Positions 1 to 8,630 of a stretch of 11,712 bases of DNA are shown here, piece after piece (position 1 is the stretch's first letter; each line of letters begins with the position of its first letter). The notes beneath the pieces are model-generated. The model was not told the DNA's origin, did no database searches, and saw nothing but the letters and a program-made list of their open reading frames with translations. A program made the position numbers and the translations under genes. The stretch comes from Larix sibirica (Eukaryota; Streptophyta; Pinopsida; Pinales; Pinaceae), in the NCBI GenBank assembly GCA_004151065.3, contig NWUY0300062513.1, positions 1 through 11,712 of the forward strand, in the 5' to 3' direction.

Positions 1-419
1 TAGGATGGAGTATAGGAATATCCTAACAATCCCTTACTCATTACTTAAGACCTAGAAGTATCCTTCCCACCCTTGGGATTCCTAGACAAATTTTTACTCC
101 TACTTGACGTGTGAGAGTTGAATGGAACCAACACCCTGCATAAATTAGCTCATCCTCAAAATTGTATGATTAAATCACTTCATAATCAGGTTCCATGTCA
201 TCAATACCTAGAGCCTATACCCCACCGGTATGTCCAACCATCAATATGCCTAGAATTAACAACCCTTATCTTGACCAAAATAATCTCATTAACATAACAA
301 TATGAATAACAATACCAATGCTAATGTGAATGCCATTACAATTTGCATCATCATCCTTCAATTCACAACCAATTTAAATCTCCCTAATTTATCTAGGTTG
401 AAAAATGATCCCATCCAAC
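1..419 (+). other. Leader and N-terminal gag region, poorly resolved
   Basis: There is no confident gene before about 420. A short Asn-rich reading around 293-340 (HNNMNNNTNANVNA in one frame) would suit the low-complexity N-terminus of a plant gag protein and runs towards the recognisable gag below. No TGG-type primer-binding site and no LTR end were seen in the first 290 bases. The stretch is C-rich and G-poor on this strand, like the rest of the element. Confidence 0.35.
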
Positions 420-1835
420 ATGGCCTCCTATGCCCATCAATACTCCCTTTGACAATCCAAAGTTTGAAGCCAAGGTTGTGAAGGACCCTTCCAATCACAT
501 CATGTCCTTTAATATTTGGTGATTCTCTAATAGTATTGTTGACTATTCCATTCAGATACATTCTTTTCAACCCACCCTCATTGGAGTTGCAACAAAATGG
601 ACGTAGATCAACATGTAACAACACACCCTAAATTTGTATCTTTGGCATCAAAATTTATTACATTCTTTCAATTACTCATTAGACATGATGAAGTATTTAA
701 AATTATTTTTCCGTGCCATCAAAATACAACTACCCACATCACTAAACATATTCATGAGTGGTACGGAAGTAGCCTAATGTAAAATTAATCTCAATGATCA
801 CCTCTTTCTTGAATTGGTTTTTGAAATCTCTCCTACCTATCATAGCAAAAGATGAAGCCTCTTAATGATTACAAATTAAAGAGGAATCCATTATGAAGGA
901 TCAACAATATGACTTGATATGCACTTATCCTGGGTATTTGTACCCAATCATTCCTAATTCCCCATGATATTATTCCTCCTATAGATATCATCATGGGGCA
1001 TCCTATTTGACAGATGAGGTGATAGGGTCCATCACATCTACTTCCTATAAGTACAACCAAATACCACACTCTAGTGGTAATAGTATGTATGTAAATCATC
1101 ATGGTGGTGATTGCTCTACATTTGTTTCACCTTCTTATGAGCATCCTCATATTCCCCACTACTTGTATGATCAACCATGCTCATCTTGACATGTAGGAGC
1201 TAATACCTCCTACTTAGTGCTTCATACTCATCCCCATGTTCATGGATCCTCATGTGCTGGAACTATGTGTACTAGTGCTTCTACTTCATATGTGTCTCCA
1301 ATGGCCCATAAAAAATATTACCCATTTCTTATCTCTCTACTATCCCCTTCAATACTACAAAATTCTATGCCCCAACCTCAACCCATGGTTAATGAACCCA
1401 ACCCTCTTCCTCAAGGGAAAGTCTATGCTCAATAGAATGTGACCAATACTTATCATGCACTGAATAATTAAAATGCATAGTTGAACAACAATGAGAAGAA
1501 AAATAAATGGAAGAATAAAACCACTAACCAAATCCCAAAGGCAAGGGGAAATCAACTTGAATACCTAACCAACCTGCTAACACTAGAGGCAATCTAAACC
1601 CAACAAATCAAGATCCAAATAATCTTCCCAAACAAGGTTAAAACCCTCAAATGAAAACCAATCACTTTTTTTCTTTTTGTAGAGTCTATGGGAATTATAC
1701 CCATAATTTCCCACACCTCCATTGAGCACATTATATGTGGGAGAAGCTAGTCAACGTGAGTTTTCCAATGCCTTTCAAGGCCAATCTAGTACACATCCTC
1801 CACCTCTTCCCCCTAACCAACCAATGGCGTTATGT
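420..1835 (+). pseudogene. gag: Retrotransposon gag, decayed (capsid region, basic tail, knuckle remnant)
   Basis: Gag forms the particle that packages retroelement RNA. The conserved retrotransposon-gag core is read in pieces. Frame 1 from ~460 gives KDPSNHIMSFNIW. A shift near 597 leads into frame 3 with HPKFVSLASKFITFFQ and then THITKHIHEW (to ~780). Frame 2 from 806 gives FLNWFLKSLLPIIAKDEAS and DQQYDLICTYPGYLYP (to ~967). This is the usual order: DP-x2-H start, FFQL block, HIHEW, FLxWFLKSL and a GYLYP exit. Frame 2 then stays nearly open over 1007-1435 as a Ser/Pro/His-rich spacer, followed by an Asn/Lys-rich basic stretch (~1440-1560). At 1678 a CRVYGNYTHNFP segment followed by MWE is probably a degenerate CCHC-type knuckle that has lost cysteines. 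Several one-base indels and stops make it non-functional. Confidence 0.78.
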
Positions 1836-1846
1836 TATGATTCAAG

Positions 1847-2070
1847 TGGGCATATATGGGGATAAGTGTATATGATATGACACCAAGGGGGGCATATTTG
1901 GGGGTAAATACATGTAAATGTATATGTAATGGGAAAAGTAATAAAGGGGACACATGTGAAATGATTTGGAATATGTATATATAGAAGACATGTATTCATT
2001 ATCATGGGGAAATATGTAAATTGGATATATGAATGTATTAGGGTATTTGGAGGAGGTTCTCATGTTATTT
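1847..2070. repeat. G-rich segment with two 42-bp-spaced GGGCATAT units
   Basis: This stretch lies between the gag knuckle remnant and the protease reading. It is rich in G on the plus strand, opposite to the C-rich neighbourhood. Two related units begin at 1848 and 1890 (GGGCATATATGGGG, then GGGCATATTTGGGGG). The 42-base spacing keeps frame, so both read GHIWG. Further in it becomes an ATG/TAT-rich run. It may be a local tandem expansion within the gag-protease linker or an insertion. I found no TG...CA ends with a matching target duplication, so I do not call a solo LTR. Confidence 0.5.
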
Positions 2071-2149
2071 AAGGAGTTATTGTATAAATAATATCTCTTA
2101 TCTACCTTGATTCATAATATGTTGCAAAATATTTCCTTCCTTAGGGGTT

Positions 2150-3010
2150 AGTTGTAACTCACTCAATAGTACCTCAAAAAATCAACCATCTACATCTTAT
2201 CCCCTTGGTAATACTTCCTTTGAAAACATTTTCAAGGCATCTGTATATGTCAATATTTAGGCTCACCACAACCAATATGGTATCTTATCCAAACTTGTAG
2301 TTTCAGATAAGGAAAAAGATCCACCCCTATAGATGGGACACTTCACATTATACAATCCACATGGACCCTACCCTAAAGATACCAAAATTTCCTTTGTGTC
2401 GCACAACACATAACCCAAATGCTAGAGCTACTCACAACTATAATGTTGTGGATGACTTGGCCTAGTCCCCTACCACAATGTATACTTTAAAAGTCCTACA
2501 GAATTGCTTGTCTCAACATAAATATCTATTCTATACTTTGGTCATGGTAAATCCTTCTAATGCTTACCTAATTACATTTGTTCTAGATAGAGAAGAACCT
2601 CACATCTCTTCTTCAGTTGTGTTTCAAGTTCCTATAACCATTAATAATTTAATCATCCATCAATGCATTATTTATGAAGGGGAATCCATATGTGTCATAT
2701 CCACAACTATTTAGAATAATTTAATATCTATAGAGTTAACCCCATCACTCATGACAATTATCCTTCTCAACCACAAGGACTCTTACAAAACGTTCCCATT
2801 GAACTTGCAATAAAAACTATCTCGGTTGACATTGAAGTTGTAGGCACATAGTAAGACTACAAAATACAACTTGGTTGTAGTTATGTGTACACTATGAAAT
2901 TTGTGACATATACCATTTTTGTCTCAGTATGTCCCACCATAATGACAAAATCATGTTGGATCATGTCACTTATCATGGTCCCAGTTTGACTATCAACCCT
3001 AATAGAGCTT
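2150..3010 (+). pseudogene. Retrotransposon aspartic protease, active site lost
   Basis: The retroelement protease cleaves the Gag-Pol polyprotein. The upstream reading VNI*AHHNQYGILSKLVVSDK (stop at 2258-2260, another at 2330-2332) leads into NARATHNYNVVDDLA (stop at 2463-2465). From 2478 to 2714 an open frame contains YLITFVLDREEP, FQVPITINNLIIHQ and CIIYEGESICVIS. The last block is where a retropepsin has its D-[ST]-G or D-E-G-[AS] active site. Here Tyr replaces the expected Asp, so the enzyme would be inactive. Past 2714 the frame changes and a flap/second-half signature follows (VDIEVVGT, then DYKIQLGCSYVYTM, ~2826-2895), then PHNDKIMLDHVTYHG near 2935-2985. It sits between gag and RT as expected. 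Ancestry is well supported; exact edges are not. Confidence 0.75.
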
Positions 3011-3016
3011 TACCAG

Positions 3017-3846
3017 TTGTCGAAGGAAGCCTCTTTATGCCTTCACCAAAGTTGGTCCCAAACTCTTCCAAGATCTCTCTTTGACTGTATTTTTAGGTCC
3101 ACCCCCCCACATCCCTCTAGAAATAAAATCACAATTGTGTCTCATTGTGACTCAAATATTCCTCTCTTTGATTGTATTTTTAGGACCACCCCCCCACATC
3201 CCTCTAGAAATAAAATCACAATTGTGTCTCAATCGAGGATTCAACCTAATTATATTCCAGTGATAGGTAAACCATGGGCAGGAGCACATATTAGTCAAAT
3301 TCATTTCCTCTTTCCCCCCTTTGGAATTGTAGGAACCCCTTTCATGGCCACTCTTAATCTTCAATGGATTACTTCAGGTCTCTTGGTTTGGTATCTCACA
3401 CCACCTAACACACCTCATACCCCCTAATTGGTTCTAACACCTATTCAACTTGTTGGTACTATCAATGTATCCCCTCCTATGGTCAATCAAGAATCCAATT
3501 GTTCTACTATCTTTGTCAACACCATCCCTTTGGACCTAGCCGTAACCAATCCACTCTTTGCACTAAATAAGGCCCAAATACCTTGTAGTATTCATGATAT
3601 CATCGATCATGTCATCCATCAATGTTTGGAACTTCCTCTCTTATGAAGACATATCCATGTGCAAGAGAGTAGTGGGTTCAAAATACTCTTATCAATGCTA
3701 CCAAGTAGCACATCAAGGAATTGCATACCAATCATGTTTCTGCATTATATAGCATATATGGAAATTATCCACAAATATGGATGCTTTTGAAGAGGGTTAT
3801 ATGGGAAACATCCCCCCCCACCCCTATCCAAGTGGACATTTAAATT
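3017..3846 (+). pseudogene. Protease-RT linker of the retroelement polyprotein
   Basis: Frame 2 runs almost unbroken from 3017 to 3646, interrupted only by TAA at 3425-3427. It encodes a Pro/Thr/Ile-rich, low-complexity sequence with repeated PPHPSRNK and TPPNTPHTP-like stretches. I recognise no catalytic motif. Its place between protease and reverse transcriptase, plus a reading frame longer than its surroundings, suggests the variable polyprotein linker. It contains the 87-bp duplication. From 3647 to ~3846 the frame is lost; the stretch includes an eight-C tract near 3811. It may never have carried a separate function. Confidence 0.55.
3075..3231. repeat. 87-bp-period in-frame tandem duplication
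   Basis: Bases 3075-3144 recur at 3162-3231 with two mismatches over 70 bases (ACTG/ATTG and GGTCC/GGACC), giving a period of 87 bases. Because 87 is 29 codons the duplication keeps frame, and both units read PPHPSRNKITIVS in frame 2. Each unit carries a C7 tract in ACCCCCCCACATCCC. The 17 bases between the units are not part of the repeat. Near identity beside heavily decayed flanks suggests the duplication is much younger than the element. Confidence 0.95.
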
Positions 3847-4516
3847 GAAATTGGTTTCATCTAACACATTTCTCTTGGCACTTCCCACATCTCCAATGAG
3901 GTAGACGCCTATAAAATCTTGTTTCAAGAGTTCTATGACAATTTTTTTTGGTCTTATTGTAAAATGTCAAGCCTTGATGTGACCATCATAGAGGATCGTA
4001 TTGACAAAAAGCTTGACATTGACCCATTGTGCCAAAAGAAATGACCTATCCATCCTTCAAAACCCCTAGTCATTAATGCTGAAATCGAAAAACTTCAAAA
4101 TGAAGGTTTCATTTATTTGATCACATATACCACTTTTGTATCAAATCCAATCCCCGCCAACAAGAAACAAGGTACCATTCAAGCCTATACTGATTTTTGA
4201 GATCTCAACAAAACTTGTCCTAAACAATACTATCCCATTCCTTTTATCAACCAAATAATTGATGCTTGTGTGGGCCATGAGGTTCTATCAATATTATGGA
4301 TGGGTTCTCAAGTTATAACTAGATGCAATTTTGTCCTTGATACCAATATAAGATTACCTTCACCATGCCTTGGGGAAAATTTTCTTATCAATTCATTCTT
4401 TTCAGACTAAAAAATGTAGGAGCCACATTCTAGTGGCCCATTTCATACGATTTCCATGATATATTTGATGTTATCCTTGCATATTTGGAAAACCTAAATA
4501 TGTCATGCTAGTTCAT
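3847..4516 (+). pseudogene. Ty3/gypsy reverse transcriptase, decayed, thumb deleted
   Basis: Reverse transcriptase copies the element's RNA into DNA. Frame 1 from 3847 gives the pre-RT signature EFYDNFFWSYCKMSSLD (~3928-3978) and then EIEKLQNEGFIY. The palm motif DLNKTCPKQYYPIPFINQII starts at 4201. A shift near 4295 moves to frame 3 with MDGFSSYN (4296), KITFTMPWGKFSYQ and RLKNVGATF, the fingers/palm core shared by gypsy RTs. The catalytic box expected as Y-[LVI]-D-D is YLEN at 4482-4493, so both catalytic Asp are replaced. Stops lie at 4042, 4198, 4320, 4338 and 4431. Right after YLEN the usual thumb and connection (roughly 75-95 codons) are missing and the text jumps to the RNase H entry block at 4517. 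Confidence 0.93.
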
Positions 4517-5180
4517 GGATTTTTGAGATTTTTATGTTCTAATAACCCCTTTGTTTGGGATGAGAAGGCTTAAATTTCCTTTGATTCCCTTAAAAATTAT
4601 TTTACTTCCACTCCATAATTAGTCCTTTGGATTTTGAAAAGGATTACATATTGTATGTTTCAATGTATCCCTTTACCATGGCTAGAGTATTTATCTAGGA
4701 AGGAAAATACCATGTAGACAACATTATTTACTACATTAGTAAGAACTTGTTTGCACCCATGTTATCCTATAATCACGAGGATAAGCTTTCCTTAGCCATT
4801 TTTTTGTTCAAAAATTGCATCACTATATCCTCATTCGCAAGACCAAATTCATAACAAACTTGAACCCCATGATATATCTCTTGAGTAGGTGTGTCATAAG
4901 TGGAAAATTCACCCATTGTATTGTCATCCTTCAAAGATATGATCTTGAGTTTGCTACTCCTAAGAGTAAGAAATTTTTATCCATAACCAAATTTATTTCA
5001 AACCTTTCATTTAGCATAGTTGATCCCGCTCTCAACAATAATCTGCTAGATGAACATTTGTTCACTATTTATTCTAATGATCCTCTGTGTGGGGACATTA
5101 TTGTTTATTTATGCACTCATAAATTTGGTTTTCGTCTCTCCCATGAATATCAACACCATACCCATCACCAGGCCACCTTT
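4517..5180 (+). pseudogene. RT-linked RNase H domain and connection to integrase
   Basis: RNase H removes the RNA strand after cDNA synthesis. Frame 2 from 4517 reads GFLRFLCSNNPFVWDEKA, the conserved FxWDE entry, then FDSLKNYFTSTP (stops at 4571 and 4616). A shift near 4619 to frame 1 gives PLDFEKDYILYVSMYPFTMA, then HVDNIIYYISKNL, SYNHEDKLSLAIF (4768-4806). A further shift in the T-tract near 4800 leads to frame 3: LHHYILIRKTKFITNLNPM, VISGKFTHCIVILQRYDLEF and PKSKK, open from 4815 to 5183. The stretch after that (DEHLFTIYSNDPLCGDIIVYL) is the spacer before the integrase zinc finger. Order and spacing match gypsy Pol; three indels and several stops break it. Confidence 0.87.
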
Positions 5181-6275
5181 TGATTGATGATATCCTATAC
5201 TGGCGAGGAGTGGTGCAACGATGTCTCACCCTCAAAGAGGATGAATGGGTATTAAATGACTATCATATTGGGGTTCATAGAAACCACCCTTCTAGTGTGG
5301 AAAGTACTTAGAAAATTTCCCACATTAGTTATTTTTTCCCTACCTCATTTTTTTATTGCATCCATGCAATCAAACGGTATCGTAATTGCCAAATTTTTGT
5401 CCCTAAGGAAAGGAGTCCCTTCGATCCAATTGCACCTTATAATATCTTTTGGTCCTTTCTTTAAATGAGCCATTAAATTATGGAACACTAACTGATGTTG
5501 ATATACGGCCATAATTACATTGTTGTGGCCATCGCCTACGTCATTAAATGGGACAAGGCCATGGAAAAATACAATAACACCATTTCTATGTCGACATTTT
5601 TTTTCTTTAACCATGTCATCACTTGATTTTGTGTCTAGAAATAATCGGTCTTTGATCATGGCACCCATGTTGAAGACATATTCTAGGAAGAGCTTGACAC
5701 CTATCTATGATTTGAGCATTAATTTTCATAATATTATTATCTATAGTGCAATGGCCAAGTTGAGGTTATCAATAAAATCCTCAAAACCATGCTCCAATGA
5801 ATAGTTTTTAAGAACAAATCTAACCATCATCTTATTTTTTTCTTGCCTTATGGGCCTATGTGACATCAAAAAATATAGCCATTCACTGTACTTATTGAGT
5901 GTCAAATCCCCTCGTTGTATGTAACCATTGAACTTTTACCATATAACTCAACTCAAAAGCAAAACAATTATCATGTTAGAACAAGTTGATGAGGATCATT
6001 GCACCACCTTACAACACAATGAGACTGCTAATAAATGATCTAAATATCATTATAATCCTGACAATCATCCTTACTATTTTTTTGAAGGTGATTTATTCCT
6101 TTTTTAAAATAAAGATCACGACACAATTTATCATGGGAAGTTTGAGTTTTTATGGTAGGGACCTTACATCATCAAACAATATTTAGGAAATGGAGAATTC
6201 TTACTCATTTGTCCACAAGTCCAAATCCTCAAGAACTCTTACAATGGCCTATACTTGAAGAAATTGTATCCTTAG
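5180..6275 (+). pseudogene. Ty3/gypsy integrase, decayed, D,D35E core partly kept
   Basis: Integrase inserts element DNA into the genome. Frame 2 carries most of it from 5180. The zinc finger reads H-x6-H-x30-Y-x2-C (His codons at 5264 and 5285, Cys at 5387), with Tyr at 5378 replacing the first Cys. The catalytic core starts GHNYIVVAIAYVIKW near 5507; Ala at 5534-5536 stands where the first catalytic Asp is expected. The second Asp is kept in FDHG (5654-5656) and Glu in NGQVEVINKILKTML (5762-5764), exactly 35 residues apart. The C-terminal part reads HGKFEFLW then GPYIIKQYLGNGEF (~6132-6200) and NGLYLKKLYP, ending at TAG 6273-6275. Stops include 5309, 5624, 5636, 5642, 5744 and 5798. A short detour in frame 1 near 5450-5500 marks indels. 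Confidence 0.92.
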
Positions 6276-6439
6276 GACTAGCACAACTTATCACTATGTA
6301 TCAATAGTTATCCTATATACCTTTATATTGTAGTTTTTAGTGTGAGCCTTATAGTTTGTTTTCGTCATTTTTAAGATGGATCATCAGCCCGTATGTTATG
6401 TTGGTTACATCAATTGTGCAATATTATATACTAAAACTT

Positions 6440-6797
6440 TCTCCTCAATAACTTGGGTCATTTATTCCCCCCACATTCACTCTTCTATATTAGTGATGTA
6501 TGTTCCAATGCTTCCACCAATAACTAAGTAGAATATGATGATGTGATTGGCCTTTTGGCTAATGCCATCCAATTATGCATCTATCATCTTCATGTTTATC
6601 TGGATTATCAAACTCTTGTCGCATAGTTGAATAGTTTTTATTAGATACTCGATCTTCACCTCTTTAGAAAATATATGTGAGTTAAACAATTGGCTAAACA
6701 ATTTGAATTCATTACATCCATTGGCATCCTAGGAGTCTTAATAGCTTTGTGGATAGCATTGCAAATTCTAGATTGGCACATAGTTAATTTAACATAA
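6440..6797 (+). pseudogene. Additional RNase H-like domain downstream of integrase, decayed
   Basis: This looks like the extra (archaeal-type) RNase H domain known from some plant Ty3/gypsy and LINE elements. It is placed after integrase and its stop codon at 6273. Frame 1 at 6454 reads WVIYSPHIHSS. After a shift, frame 3 runs 6510-6797 with ASTNN*VEYDDVIGLLANAI, HLHVYLDYQTLVA*LN, then RKYM, KQFEFITSIGI and a final ILDWHIVN. The NN-x2-EY and VYLD-x(4)-V-x-QLN blocks correspond to the central catalytic Glu and Asp of RNase HI; both acidic residues remain (Glu 6531-6533, and Asp in VYLD). Stops at 6525 and 6624 occupy positions usually held by Gln. The first catalytic Asp is not clearly identified. 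It could be a separate ORF or a read-through extension of pol. Confidence 0.7.
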
Positions 6798-6955
6798 AAT
6801 AAAAATCAAACCATGCATTCATATAAATATAACCATAATGAAAATCATATATACATATAGTAAAAGCATACATATTTGCATCCATAACACATAAGGCTTA
6901 TCTATAAAATGCATATGTGTATATCTATCATTAAAAAATGATTAGTGTATTTACA
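6798..6955. other. AT-rich spacer, no gene
   Basis: This very AT-rich stretch has TATA/CATA runs and lies between the last RNase H reading (plus strand) and the 3' tail of the minus-strand PMD-like pseudogene. It has no reading of note, no polypurine tract and no LTR end on the plus strand. It may hold polyadenylation-type signals for the minus-strand gene, but nothing specific can be supported. Confidence 0.4.
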
Positions 6956-8580
6956 TCAAGAGTCTCTACTCCATAAAAAATGTGGTACATATACAAAAAA
7001 TACCATGCATAGGATGGGGGAAATTTCAATGACTACCTCATCCTCATCAAGGAAAGGATGTTGAGTGACGGGGGTAGGTATCTCCTCATGAGGTCCCTTA
7101 TTCCCTATATTTCCACTGTGATCCTTTGCATAATAGACTACCACTTAGCAAGTACCTTAAATCATAGTGCGATCAACTCCTCATCTAGGTGTTTCTAACC
7201 TTAGTTTGTAATCTTGTTAGTAGTTGTTCTCGACGATTGTTTATTTCCTCCAAGACCGTCTCAACGTCTCACCTTGGTTTATTTGTTTTTGATGTTGGAT
7301 CTTTCCCCTCAACCCAACCATGGCATCGTTGGTGACCTATTGGTCTAAGTGGCTCCATATATTCACACACATAGAGACAAGACAATCATATGTAACATGT
7401 ATCACATAAAAAATATAACTACCATCTAGAATAACATGTAAACACAATTAAATAATTATTATTATTATATGTCGACATACCATTTGGTCCCCATGCTTGG
7501 TTGAGAGGGTGTGGGAGCTCTGGATCTTCTCGGTAATCCATACCCATGTATGGATAATCCTCTCTCACAATTGAAAGCTAATGCCACTAGGAGAACAAGC
7601 TTGGTTGGAAAACATTGGCCATGACACCTCCTCATCTCATAATTAGGTTTCCCCATTGTCTCATACAGGGCTCCATCAAATTTGCATCTCTAATAGTATG
7701 GTGAGTGCATAGTGTCGAGACCATCTCAAATAAGTAGGAACATATAGATGTATTGAATGAAAAATATCCCCCACTTTCCCTCTTGCATTCAATCAATTGT
7801 CATTGCATTGAAGCCAAGAACATATTGGCCCACCCAAAGTACGTTCTCATCAGATTCTACTCTATGGTCATCATCTAACCATGTAAAATTCAATGCGGTC
7901 CTCCTAAACCCATCACCCATACCACACCTATTTATACTGCATGAGTCTCGAGGATCTCTATGTCCTAAATCCATACGTCTAAGTCATGTAACCTTGACTC
8001 ATCCCCATAGTGAGTCTTGAGAAAGTATTATATGTGCCTATCCTATGTTAGAATCACCTAGATATCACCTACCATGCATACATTGGTAACCCAACCATGA
8101 AGTATACATCCCACAATGTGAGCTCTATGCACTCACCATGAACCTCAAATTACCCATCATTCAGATCCAGGTACTTGATGATATTCGTCAATAGAATACC
8201 ACCAAATCACATCAATGAGTTATCAAGAAACTTAAGAATCCCATAATATGCAAGTATCCCTCGCATGGTTGGATCTTGACTAGTATATTTTTGAAGGTTA
8301 AAAAATCCTCGTTCCATTTCACCCTCATGGTTGCATTTAGTTAGCTTTAGTAAAAAATTCAATGCATGCCTCTTTAAATGAAAAGTGTACTTAGTGGATG
8401 CACTTGTTTGGCTAATAGGTGCAATCTCAGCGCACACTTGCTTGGAAAATAAATAAGGTTGATGCATGCTTGTTTATCCAACATTACACATGTATGTGGT
8501 TTTCTACACTTGTGACACAAAACATCACCTGATATGTGTGCACTTGATTGGGAATATTCTAGGGTTTCCACTAGGCACAT
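6956..8580 (-). pseudogene. PMD-like (plant mobile domain) pseudogene, minus-strand copy
   Basis: PMD proteins (aminotransferase-like, plant mobile domain) occur as plant genes and inside transposons; some host members act in transposon silencing. Reading the minus strand from an ATG at 8580: an N-terminal part has a Cys/His cluster (C-x2-C-x3-H-x-C, residues 22-31). Then come ERGFFNLQKYTSQDPTMRG and YYGILKFLDNSLM (to ~8208). The hallmark F-x2-HGEC-x-ELTLWDVYFMVGLPM follows at ~8146-8078, like the F-x3-GE-x-T-x-TL-x-DV-x4-GLP motif of PMD proteins. The middle (8070-7570) is decayed over several frames. Exon 1 closes with DYPYMGMDYREDPELP to QAWGPNG (7559-7480), followed by an intron and a second exon (HGWVEG, DVETVLEEINN, DEELIAL) ending in an acidic tail near 7050. 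It is antisense to the retroelement and its start lies 36 bases inside the polypurine tract. Family call is by eye; homology to the 10.2-11.5 kb copy is firm. Confidence 0.72.
7361..7480 (-). other. Intron remnant in minus-strand PMD-like copy
   Basis: Reading the minus strand, the exon ends in the QAWGPN block and is followed by G|GTATGT (GT at 7480-7479). About 120 bases later the sequence resumes with a block homologous to exon 2 of the other copy (MEPLRP versus MALVKP). The interval is AT-rich with a TAATAATAATAAT run. At the 3' end TGTGTGTGAAT replaces TGTGTGTGTAG of the other copy, so the acceptor AG is gone. The boundaries rest on comparison with the plus copy. Confidence 0.6.
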
Positions 8581-8615
8581 AGAACCCTAAACTAAAAAAC
8601 TAAATGGATGAAATT

Positions 8616-8630
8616 AAAGAGAGGGGGAGA
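8616..8630 (+). promoter_or_regulatory. Candidate polypurine tract of the retroelement
   Basis: AAAGAGAGGGGGAGA is an uninterrupted 15-base purine run in a region that is otherwise C-rich on this strand. In LTR retrotransposons such a tract primes plus-strand DNA synthesis and lies immediately 5' of the 3' LTR. Here it is followed by CCTT and then TGACTTGGG, so an LTR could begin at about 8635. It is downstream of all pol domains, in the right orientation. The separation from pol (~1.8 kb) is filled by the antisense PMD-like pseudogene. No second LTR copy is available to confirm. Confidence 0.45.

Larger units (their letters stand above)
290..6797 (+). mobile_element. Degenerate Ty3/gypsy LTR retrotransposon, gag-PR-RT-RH-INT plus extra RNase H
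   Basis: This is the internal region of an old LTR retrotransposon on the plus strand, recognised domain by domain. The domain order protease, RT, RNase H, integrase defines the Ty3/gypsy type. The segment after integrase ends in a NGLYLKKLYP-like tail, not a chromodomain, so it looks like a non-chromovirus lineage; I do not assign a named family. Reading needs at least six frame changes and passes more than 20 stops, so it is non-autonomous. No 5' LTR or primer-binding site is visible left of gag and both probably lie outside the window. The right end may extend to the polypurine tract at 8616-8630, which would include the antisense PMD-like pseudogene. Type assignment is secure; element boundaries are not. 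Confidence 0.9.

Noticed and set aside
1-290. 5' LTR or primer-binding site
   Set aside because: No complement of a plant tRNA 3' end and no sequence shared with the candidate 3' LTR region was seen.
358-624. 88-codon minus-strand open frame
   Set aside because: It is antisense to the gag core read on the plus strand; no motif.
1842-2063. 73-codon minus-strand open frame, Tyr/Ile/Pro-rich
   Set aside because: It is a by-product of the ATG/TAT-rich G-rich segment; low complexity and no domain.
1847-2150. Solo LTR insertion
   Set aside because: A TATA-like TATAAATA occurs near 2084, but no TG...CA ends with a matching short target duplication could be placed.
3075-3231. Direct repeats as a possible CRISPR array
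   Set aside because: There are only two 70-bp units with a 17-bp gap inside retroelement coding sequence in a plant-type context; this is a tandem duplication.
3152-3364. 70-codon minus-strand open frame
   Set aside because: It is antisense to the tandem duplication and linker and has no recognisable domain.
5345-5668. 107-codon minus-strand open frame
   Set aside because: It lies antisense to the integrase core, which is clearly identified on the plus strand; its sequence is explained by complementarity.
5520-5804. 94-codon plus-strand open frame
   Set aside because: It is a shadow in frame 3 of the integrase, whose conserved motifs read in frame 2.
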